Shown here: positions 1 through 5,769 of the stretch, one piece after another
Numbering within the stretch: the stretch's first letter is position 1
Layout: each line of letters opens with the position of its first letter
From: Pseudofrankia asymbiotica
GTDB lineage: Bacteria; Actinomycetota; Actinomycetes; Frankiales; Frankiaceae
DNA: 7,897 bases
Direction of reading: 5' to 3'
Assembly (NCBI RefSeq): GCF_001983105.1
Contig: NZ_MOMC01000027.1
Location: forward strand, 159,126-167,022
The notes under the pieces: model-generated
Database searches by the model: none
What the model was told of the DNA's origin: nothing
The model's input: the letters and a program-made list of their open reading frames with translations, nothing else
Made by a program: the position numbers and the translations under genes

Positions 1-932
1 GGTGCCACCCCCGTCCACATCGAGGTGTACGGGTTCATCCGCTCGCCGGTCGCGGAGCGGGGCAGCAGCTGGAGGAACACCTCGAGGTCGCGCCAGGTCG
101 GGACGATCTTCTCGAGGCCCATCACGGTGATGAGCGTGTCGGGCAGCGTCAGGCACATCCGGCCGTTGCCCTCCGACTCGACGACCGCGAGCGTGCCGGT
201 CTCGGCGACGGCGAAGTTCGCCCCGCTGATCGCGACCTTGGCGGACAGGAAGCGCTGCCGCAGGTGCCGGCGGGCGGCCTCGGCGAGCGCCCGGGGCTCG
301 GCGGTCAGGCCGGGCGGCGCGGGGATGCCGCCGGACGCGCCCATCTCCCGGGTGAAGATGTCGCGGATCTCGGCGCGGTTGCGGTGGATCGCCGGGACGA
401 CGATGTGGCTGGGACGGTCATGGCCGAGCTGGACGATGAGCTCGGCGAGGTCGGTCTCCCAGGCGGCGACGCCGGCGTCGGCGAGGGCCTCGTTGAGGCC
501 GATCTCCTGGGTCGCCATCGACTTGACCTTGACGACCTCGGTGGCGCCCGTGGCGCGGACGAGGTCGACGACGATCCGGTTCGCCTCGTTCGCGTCGCGC
601 GCCCAGTGCACGACGCCGCCGCGCGCGGTGACCTGCTCCTCCAGCTGGACCAGGTAGTCGCCCAGGTTCGCGAGCACGTCGTCCTTGATCGCGGCGCCGG
701 CCGCGCGCAGCTGGTCCCAGTCGTCGAGCTCGGCGACGACGCGCGCCCGGCGCCCGCGGATCGTGCCCGTCGCCTTCCCGAGGTTGCGGCGCAGCTGCGC
801 GTCACCGAGTGCCCGGCGCGCGGCCACCGGGAACGGCTCGTCGCCGCGCAGCATCCCCACCCCGCGCGGCGCCGTCGGCGGCACCACCCCCGGCAACCCC
901 AAAAACGTCGTCGACTCACCCGCCCCCGTCAC
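1..932 (-). CDS. lutB: L-lactate utilization protein LutB/LldF, LUD-domain iron-sulphur protein (C-terminus cut off by the window edge)
   Basis: Partial gene: 310 codons are visible and the frame runs off the left edge without a stop. LutB belongs to the cytoplasmic LutABC (LldEFG) complex that oxidises L-lactate to pyruvate. Family landmarks in the translation: a conserved N-terminal stretch with FLGLP and PRGVG (residues 10-26), EPFPVAARRAL (32-42), QLRRNLGKATGTIR (46-59), then the LUD-domain core GANFAVAETGTLAVV (237-251) followed at once by ESEGNGRMCLTLPDTLITVMG and the end YTSMWTG. The CxxCxxC cluster motifs of full-length homologues (about 470-490 aa) should lie just beyond the edge and cannot be checked. 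I chose the GTG at 932-930 because it keeps the FLG...PRG segment; the next option, ATG at 854, would cut into it. The ribosome binding site is poor (a G-rich run 5-15 bp upstream). A 44-bp palindrome lies 20 bp upstream. lutC probably follows off-window. Confidence 0.92.
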   Translation of the reverse strand, partial: MTGAGESTTFLGLPGVVPPTAPRGVGMLRGDEPFPVAARRALGDAQLRRNLGKATGTIRGRRARVVAELDDWDQLRAAGAAIKDDVLANLGDYLVQLEEQVTARGGVVHWARDANEANRIVVDLVRATGATEVVKVKSMATQEIGLNEALADAGVAAWETDLAELIVQLGHDRPSHIVVPAIHRNRAEIRDIFTREMGASGGIPAPPGLTAEPRALAEAARRHLRQRFLSAKVAISGANFAVAETGTLAVVESEGNGRMCLTLPDTLITVMGLEKIVPTWRDLEVFLQLLPRSATGERMNPYTSMWTGVA

Positions 933-952
933 GCCCCACCCCCGCCAACGAT

Positions 953-996
953 CTGTGTCGTCTCAGCGCGCCTATAGGCGCGCTGAGACGACACAG
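953..996. repeat. Perfect 44-bp palindrome upstream of lutB
   Basis: Each arm is 22 bp; the left arm starts CTGTGTCGTCTCAGCG and the centre is CCTATAGG. The symmetry is exact over all 44 positions and stops at 952/997. As RNA it would fold into a 20-bp stem with a UAUA loop, on either strand. It ends 20 bp before the lutB GTG. No U-run follows it in the lutB direction. It could be a factor-assisted or bidirectional terminator/attenuator, a large operator, or one member of a dispersed palindromic repeat family; the sequence alone does not decide between these. Confidence 0.95.
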
Positions 997-1063
997 TCCC
1001 TGCCCCCAGCGGCGAACTGTGGTGGATGAGCATGCCTGTAGACACCCCCAGATGACACAGTCC
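986..1063. repeat. Direct repeat of AGAYGACACAGTCC, the second copy 64 bp after the first
   Basis: Positions 986-999 (AGACGACACAGTCC) and 1050-1063 (AGATGACACAGTCC) match at 13 of 14 bases. The first copy contains the right end of the 44-bp palindrome. The palindrome's left end (953-963, CTGTGTCGTCT) is the same motif inverted, so three copies lie within 111 bp. Copies 953-963 and 1050-1060 form an inverted pair (10 of 11) bounding a 108-bp segment, as terminal inverted repeats of a small non-coding mobile element would. I see no clear target-site duplication. Confidence 0.75.
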
Positions 1064-1236
1064 GACGTTCGAGCCTGGCCGGGGCGGAAGGCCACCGGCC
1101 GGAAGGCGCGGTGAGGGGGTGGCAGACGTACCGGCCCACTCCCTTTCGCCCGTACACGGCCCGCTCAGCCGCACACGGTTGGGCACTGTGCGTATCAGGT
1201 CTCGCTGGTTGGCGAGCTGACGGCCCCCGGGCGCCT

Positions 1237-1267
1237 GACCGCCACCCGGCCGGGTCATCGGGCGGTC
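1237..1267 (-). terminator. Possible GC-rich hairpin at the 3' end of lutA
   Basis: GACCGCC (1237-1243) pairs with GGCGGTC (1261-1267), and inside lies the self-complementary ACCCGGCCGGGT (1244-1255), which overlaps the lutA stop codon. There is no T-run after it, so it is not a classical intrinsic terminator. In a genome this GC-rich such inverted repeats also arise by chance. It is compatible with partial termination or 3'-end stabilisation after lutA. Confidence 0.25.
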
Positions 1268-2052
1268 CGCGCGACGGATGCGGCGGGTGACGCGGCGGCC
1301 GGCGGCGCGACAGTGGACGCGGCGGTGGGTGTGGACGCGAGGATTTCCGCCAGGTGGACGGGGCGGACGCCAGCCCGCAGCCGGGACAGGCCGCCGCCGA
1401 TGTGCATGAGGCAGGACGAGTCGCCGGCGGTGACGACCTCGGCGCCGGTGGACAGCACGTCGCGCATCTTGTCGGCGAGCATCGCCGTGGAGGTGTCCGC
1501 GTTCTTCAGCGCGAACGTCCCGCCGAAGCCGCAGCACGACTCGGCGGCCGCCAGCTCCACCAGCTCGAGCCCGGCGACGGCGCGCAGCAGCCGCGTCGGC
1601 GCGTCGCCGACCCGCAGCAGCCGCAGCGAGTGGCAGGTCGGGTGGTAGGTGACCCGGTGCGGGTAGTAGGCCCCGACATCGGTCACGCCCAGCACCCCCA
1701 CCAGGAACTCGGACAGCTCGTAGGTGCGCGAGGCGAGGTCGGCGGCGGCCGCGGCCAGCGCCTCGTCGCCGGCGGCGGCGGCCAGCGTCGCGTACTGGTG
1801 GCGCACCGAGCCGACGCAGGACCCGCTCGGCGCGACGACCGCCTCGTAGCCCTCGAACGCGCCCACGTGTCGCCGCACCAGCGGTAGCGCCTCGCGGGCA
1901 TAGCCGGTGTTGATGTGCATCTGGCCGCAGCAGGTCTGCGCCATCGGCATGTCGACCTCATGGCCGAGGCGCTCCAGTACCCGCACGGTCGCGTCGCCGA
2001 CGTCCGGGAACATCCCGTCGACGAGGCAGGTGACGAACAGTCCGACCCGCAT
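1255..2052 (-). CDS. lutA: L-lactate utilization protein LutA/LldE, (Fe-S)-binding CCG-domain protein
   Basis: The 265-aa product is a LutA/LldE-type component of the LutABC system that converts L-lactate to pyruvate. It has two cysteine-rich CCG domains in tandem: C9, CCG at 41-43 and C79 in the first; C140 (YHPTC), CCG at 173-175 (ESCCGFGG) and C214 (DSSC) in the second. These are the cluster or haem-disulphide-reductase-like ligands of the family, and all are present. The core ends near residue 240; the last 25 residues are Ala/Pro/Thr-rich and probably disordered. The start at 2052 is preceded by GGAGGGAG (2068-2061) 8 bp upstream and begins with the usual MRVGLFVTC. A longer frame would add 45 Arg-rich residues overlapping rhaB and is rejected. 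It begins 4 bp after the rhaB stop, so translation is probably coupled. Its job here is to consume L-lactate made from rhamnose-derived lactaldehyde. Confidence 0.93.
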   Translation of the reverse strand: MRVGLFVTCLVDGMFPDVGDATVRVLERLGHEVDMPMAQTCCGQMHINTGYAREALPLVRRHVGAFEGYEAVVAPSGSCVGSVRHQYATLAAAAGDEALAAAAADLASRTYELSEFLVGVLGVTDVGAYYPHRVTYHPTCHSLRLLRVGDAPTRLLRAVAGLELVELAAAESCCGFGGTFALKNADTSTAMLADKMRDVLSTGAEVVTAGDSSCLMHIGGGLSRLRAGVRPVHLAEILASTPTAASTVAPPAAASPAASVARTAR

Positions 2053-2056
2053 CCGC

Positions 2057-3568
2057 TCAGCTCCCTCCGGCGCCGCCGCGCCGCGGCGGGCCCGGCACCA
2101 GGACCGTCCGGGTCCTCGTCGGTTCGTACCGCGTCGGCGGGGCCGTGGCACGGACCAGCGCGCGCAACGCTTCCAGACTGACGTCACCGCCGGCCTCCCG
2201 CCCGCCGAAAGCGCCGAAGGCGCCGTGGGCGCGGGCCTGGACCAGCACGTTGCCGAGCGCGGTCGCCTCCGCCGGGCCGGCGAGCACCGGCAGGCCGAGC
2301 GCGTCGGCGGTCAGTTGGCACAGCAGCTCGTTGCGCGACCCGCCGCCGACGAGGTGCACGACGTCGACGCGCCGGCGCGACAGGTGCTCGGCGGCGCGCA
2401 CCGCCCGCGCGTAGGCGGCGGCGAGGCTGTCCAGGACGCAGCGGACGATCTCGGCCGGGGTCCGCGGCTCGCGCTGCCCGCCGGCGCTGGCGGCCGCGGC
2501 GAGGCGCGCCGGCATGTCACCGGGCGGCAGGAACTCGGGGGCGTCGGGGTCGACCAGCGGGCCGCCGGGCGGCAGCGCCGCCGCCTGGCCCAGCAGGTCG
2601 GCGAGCGCCCGTCGGTGTCCGGCGCGCCGCCACGTCCGCAGGCACTCCTGCAGGATCCACAGGCCCATCACGTTGTGCAGGTAGCGGGTCCGGCCGTCGA
2701 CGCCCGCCTCGTTGGTGAACCGGGCGGCCCGGCTCTCCTCCGTGAGAACCGGCGCGTCGAGCTCGACGCCGACGAGCGACCAGGTGCCGCACGAGATGTA
2801 GGCCCAGTTCTCGCCCGCGGCGGGGACGCCGACGACGGCGGACGCGGTGTCGTGCGAGCCGACCGCAGTGACCGGTGTCCCGGCGGCGAGCCCGGTGTCC
2901 TCGGCGGCCTCGGGCCGCAGGCCGCCGACGATCGTGCCCGGGGTGACCAGCGGGGGCAGGATCTCGGGCCGGATCCCGGCGAGCCGGGCGAGCGACGCCC
3001 ACCAGGTCCGGTCGCGCGCGCCGAGCAGGCCGGTGGTCGACGCGTTCGTCACCTCCGCGACCCACTGCCCGGTCAGCCAGTAGGTCAGCAGATCCGGGAT
3101 GAGCAGCAGGGACGCCGCGGCGTCCAGCGCGCCGTTGCCCGCCGCCGACTCGGCGGCGAGCTGGTAGAGCGTGGTGAACGGCAGGAACTGCAGCCCGTTC
3201 GCCTGGTAGAGCGCCGAGGGGGAGGCCGCGGCGTGCACCGCGTCGAGAACCGTGTCGCTGGTCCGGGCGTCGCGGTAGTGGTGGGGGAGGCCGAGCAGCC
3301 GGCCGGCGCCGTCGAGCAGGCCGTAGTCGACCGCCCAGGAGTCGACGCCGATGCTGTGCGGCTGCCCGTGTGTCTCCACGAGGGACCGCAGCCCGGCGAG
3401 GATCTCGAGGTAGAGGTGCCCGACGTCCCAGTGCAGGCCGTCGGGCAGGCGCAGCGGCGTGTTCGGGAACCGGCGTACCTCGGTCGCCTCCAGCCGGCCG
3501 GGGTCGACGTGCGCGGCGAGCACCCGCCCGTTGGAGGCCCCGAGGTCGACGGCGGCGAACAGGCTCAT
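2057..3568 (-). CDS. rhaB: L-rhamnulokinase, FGGY-family carbohydrate kinase
   Basis: The 503-aa protein is an FGGY kinase that phosphorylates L-rhamnulose to L-rhamnulose-1-phosphate with ATP in the cytoplasm. Visible motifs: the N-terminal phosphate-binding DLGASNGR (8-15), the substrate-site GVDSWAVDYGLLD (74-86), GSHDTASAV (237-245) whose D240 is the expected catalytic base, SCGTWSLVG (259-267), and the C-terminal adenosine-binding VGGGSRNELLCQLTADALG (407-425) followed by GPAEATALGN. This combination, with SCGTWSL and GVDSWAVD, is rhamnulokinase-like rather than glycerol- or xylulokinase-like. The start at 3568 has GGGGAGGG (3580-3573) just upstream; an upstream ATG at 3628 would overlap the preceding gene and add 20 unconserved residues. 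It lies 34 bp after the aldolase/dehydrogenase gene and 4 bp before lutA. The C-terminal 25 residues are Pro/Arg/Gly-rich. Activity on related ketoses such as L-fuculose cannot be excluded. Confidence 0.94.
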   Translation of the reverse strand: MSLFAAVDLGASNGRVLAAHVDPGRLEATEVRRFPNTPLRLPDGLHWDVGHLYLEILAGLRSLVETHGQPHSIGVDSWAVDYGLLDGAGRLLGLPHHYRDARTSDTVLDAVHAAASPSALYQANGLQFLPFTTLYQLAAESAAGNGALDAAASLLLIPDLLTYWLTGQWVAEVTNASTTGLLGARDRTWWASLARLAGIRPEILPPLVTPGTIVGGLRPEAAEDTGLAAGTPVTAVGSHDTASAVVGVPAAGENWAYISCGTWSLVGVELDAPVLTEESRAARFTNEAGVDGRTRYLHNVMGLWILQECLRTWRRAGHRRALADLLGQAAALPPGGPLVDPDAPEFLPPGDMPARLAAAASAGGQREPRTPAEIVRCVLDSLAAAYARAVRAAEHLSRRRVDVVHLVGGGSRNELLCQLTADALGLPVLAGPAEATALGNVLVQARAHGAFGAFGGREAGGDVSLEALRALVRATAPPTRYEPTRTRTVLVPGPPRRGGAGGS

Positions 3569-3572
3569 CGCG

Positions 3573-3580
3573 CCCTCCCC
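3573..3580 (-). promoter_or_regulatory. Ribosome binding site of rhaB
   Basis: GGGGAGGG on the minus strand, with 4 bp between it and the ATG at 3568. It supports the shorter rhaB start over the ATG at 3628, which lies inside the upstream gene. Confidence 0.75.
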
Positions 3581-3602
3581 GCCAGCACTACCAGCGGCGA
3601 GG

Positions 3603-5714
3603 TCATCGGAGGAAGGCGGCGGCGACACCGGCGTCGACGGGGATGTGCAGGCCGGTGGTGTGCGACAGGTCGCCGGCGGTGAGGGCGAGGACGGCGTTCG
3701 CGACGTGCTCGGGGAGCACCTCCTGCTTGAGCAGGGTGCGCTGAGCGTAGAACGCGCCGAGTTCGGACTCGGGGACGCCGTAGACCGCGGCGCGCTTGGC
3801 GCCCCAGCCGCCGGCGAAGATGCCGGAGCCGCGGACGACGCCGTCCGGGTTGACGCCGTTGACGCGGATGCCGTGCTCGCCGAGCTCGGCGGCCAGCAGC
3901 CGGACCTGGTGGGCCTGGTCCGCCTTGGCGGCGCCGTAGGCGATGTTGTTCGGGCCGGCGAACACGCCGTTCTTGCTGGCGATGTAGACGATGTCGCCGC
4001 CGAGGCCCTGATCGGTCATGATCCGTGCCGCCTCGCGGGAGACCAGGAACGAGCCTCGCGCCATGACGTCGTGCTGCAGGTCCCAGTCGGCGGTGGTGGT
4101 CTCCAGCAGCGGCTTGGAGATCGACAGCCCGGCGTTGTTGACGATCAGGTCGACGCCGCCGAACGCGAGCGCCGCGGCGGCGAGCCCGGCGGCGACCTGC
4201 TCCTCGTCGGTGACGTCCGCGGCCACCGCCACGGCCCGGTCGGCGGTCCGCGCCGCCGCGGCGCCGATCTCGGCGGCCACCTTCTCGGCCGCGGCGCCGT
4301 CCCGGTCGGCGACCGCGACGCACGCGCCCTCGGCGGCCAGCCGCAGCGCGATCGCCCGGCCGATGCCGGAGCCGCCGCCGGTGACGAACGCGACCCGGCC
4401 GGCGAGCGGGCGTGGCTTCGGCATCCGGGCGAGCTTGGCCTCCTCCAGCGCCCAGTACTCGATCCGGAACTTCTCCGACTCGTCGATCGGCGCGTACGTC
4501 GAGACGGCCTCCGCGCCGCGCATCACGTTGACGGCGTTGACGTAGAACTCGCCGGCGACGCGGGCGGTCTGCTTGTCGGCGCCGAACGAGAACATGCCGA
4601 CGCCGGGCACGAGCACGATCGCCGGGTCGGCGCCGCGCATCGGCGGGCTGTCGGGGGTGGCGTGCCGCTCGTAGTAGGCGCGGTAGTCGTCCCGGTAGGC
4701 GGCGTGCAGCGTGCGCAGCCGGTCGGCGACGGCGTCGAGGGGCGCGTCCGGGGGCAGGTCGAGCACCAGCGGGCGGACCTTGGTGCGCAGGAAGTGGTCC
4801 GGGCAGGAGGTGCCGAGCGCGGCGAGGCGCGGGTGTTCGGCGTGCGCGAGGAAGTCGAGCACGGCGTCGTCGTCGGTGAAGTGCCCGACCATCCGCCGGT
4901 CCGTGGACGCGAGGCCGCGGATGAGCGGGGCGAGGGCGGCGGCCCTGGCGCGCCGCTCGGCCGGCGGGAGCGCGCCGAAGCCGGCGACCGGCGGGCCGAA
5001 CGGCTCGGCCCTGCCGCGCTCGGCGAGGAACCGGGCCGCCGTCTGGATGATCTCCAGCGAGTTCGCCTCCGCCTCGGCGGACGTCGCTCCCCAGGCGGTG
5101 ATGCCGTGCCCGCCGAGGATCACGCCGATGGCGTCCGAGTGCTCGCGGGCGACGGCGGCGATGTCGAGGCCGAGCTGGAAGCCGGGCCGACGCCACGGCA
5201 CCCAGACGACCCGGTCGCCGAAGCACTCGGCGGTCAGCCGCTCGCCCTCGGCCGCGGTCGCGAGCGCGATCCCGGCGTCGGGGTGCAGGTGGTCGACGTG
5301 GGCGGCCTCGACCAGGCCGTGCATGGCGGTGTCGATCGACGGGGCGGCGCCGCCGCGGCCGTGCAGGCAGAAGTCGAACGCGGCGACCATCTCGTCCTCG
5401 CGGTCCTCGCCCGGGAAGACGTCGACGAGCGCGCGCAGCCTGTCCAGGCGCAGGACGGCCAGACCGGCGGCCTTCAGCGTGCCGAGGTCACCGCCGGAGC
5501 CCTTCACCCACAGCAGCTCGACCGGGCCACCGGTGACCGGGTCGGTCCCGGTGCCCTTCGCCGACGTGTTGCCGCCGGCGTAGTTGGTGTTGCGGGGGTC
5601 CGCCCCCAGCCGGTTCGACCGGCCGAGCAGCTCGTCGACCACCGTTGTGGCGTCCGTCCCGGCGTCGCGGCCGGTCCCGCTCGCGCCGGCCGGTCGTGCT
5701 GGCTGCTCGCTCAT
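3603..5714 (-). CDS. rhaD: Bifunctional L-rhamnulose-1-phosphate aldolase / L-lactaldehyde dehydrogenase (RhaEW type)
   Basis: This 703-aa fusion joins two enzymes. The N-terminal class II aldolase domain (about 20-400) has GNTSAKG (48-54), the zinc-ligand region HVDHLHPD (139-146) and GGHG (201-204, H203); it should cleave L-rhamnulose-1-phosphate to dihydroxyacetone phosphate and L-lactaldehyde. The C-terminal short-chain dehydrogenase domain (about 438-703) has the cofactor motif TGGGSGIG (445-452), D470, NNAG (526-529), catalytic S580 and the YGAAK pair Y593/K597; it should oxidise lactaldehyde to L-lactate using NAD. All catalytic residues expected for both halves are present and the length is normal for this architecture, well known from comparative studies of rhamnose pathways in Bacillus and Actinobacteria. 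Such proteins are often annotated 'rhamnulose-1-phosphate aldolase/alcohol dehydrogenase'. The start at 5714 has only a modest AGGGA-like site upstream. The product lactate links directly to lutA, two genes downstream. Confidence 0.94.
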   Translation of the reverse strand: MSEQPARPAGASGTGRDAGTDATTVVDELLGRSNRLGADPRNTNYAGGNTSAKGTGTDPVTGGPVELLWVKGSGGDLGTLKAAGLAVLRLDRLRALVDVFPGEDREDEMVAAFDFCLHGRGGAAPSIDTAMHGLVEAAHVDHLHPDAGIALATAAEGERLTAECFGDRVVWVPWRRPGFQLGLDIAAVAREHSDAIGVILGGHGITAWGATSAEAEANSLEIIQTAARFLAERGRAEPFGPPVAGFGALPPAERRARAAALAPLIRGLASTDRRMVGHFTDDDAVLDFLAHAEHPRLAALGTSCPDHFLRTKVRPLVLDLPPDAPLDAVADRLRTLHAAYRDDYRAYYERHATPDSPPMRGADPAIVLVPGVGMFSFGADKQTARVAGEFYVNAVNVMRGAEAVSTYAPIDESEKFRIEYWALEEAKLARMPKPRPLAGRVAFVTGGGSGIGRAIALRLAAEGACVAVADRDGAAAEKVAAEIGAAAARTADRAVAVAADVTDEEQVAAGLAAAALAFGGVDLIVNNAGLSISKPLLETTTADWDLQHDVMARGSFLVSREAARIMTDQGLGGDIVYIASKNGVFAGPNNIAYGAAKADQAHQVRLLAAELGEHGIRVNGVNPDGVVRGSGIFAGGWGAKRAAVYGVPESELGAFYAQRTLLKQEVLPEHVANAVLALTAGDLSHTTGLHIPVDAGVAAAFLR

Positions 5715-5769
5715 CGTGTCCCAAGTCCCTTCGTGTTCTGGTGTGTCCGGCTCGCGCGCCCTGGGCTGG

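Larger units (their letters stand above)
933..1254. other. Non-coding interval between lutA and lutB, rich in inverted and direct repeats
   Basis: About 320 bp separate lutA from lutB, although the other gaps in this cluster are 4-55 bp. No convincing gene lies here: the open frames crossing it give low-complexity Arg/Pro/Gly translations or extend into lutA antisense. The half nearest lutB (953-1063) carries a perfect 44-bp palindrome and a further copy of its arm end. The half nearest lutA has a GC-rich inverted repeat at the lutA stop codon and an imperfect inverted pair around GTAC (1126-1135 and 1148-1157, about 7 of 10 matching), which could be an operator but is weak. I cannot identify a -10/-35 promoter with confidence. 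lutB may be transcribed from here or by read-through from lutA. Confidence 0.7.

Noticed and set aside
305..919. Minus-strand open frame of 204 codons overlapping lutB in another frame
   Set aside because: Its Arg/Ser-rich translation has no motif; the frame starting at 932 gives continuous LutB similarity over the same bases.
972..1157. Small 61-codon minus-strand frame in the gap
   Set aside because: No supporting ribosome binding site, no recognisable motif, and it ends inside the palindrome; chance is sufficient explanation.
1126..1157. Imperfect inverted repeat around two GTAC sites, considered as a regulator operator
   Set aside because: Only about 7 of 10 positions match with a 12-bp spacer, and no promoter elements were found nearby; not distinguishable from chance.
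929..1537. Minus-strand open frame spanning the lutA-lutB gap
   Set aside because: It begins out of frame inside lutA and its translation is Arg/Gly/Pro-rich. Crossing the palindrome without stops is a by-product of composition.
2053..2187. 45-codon N-terminal extension of lutA
   Set aside because: The extension overlaps the rhaB 3' end, is Arg/Pro-rich and unconserved in character; the ATG at 2052 has a good ribosome binding site and a canonical LutA start.
1907..3682. Plus-strand open frame of 591 codons
   Set aside because: Antisense to rhaB and the start of lutA; low-complexity composition and no motif.
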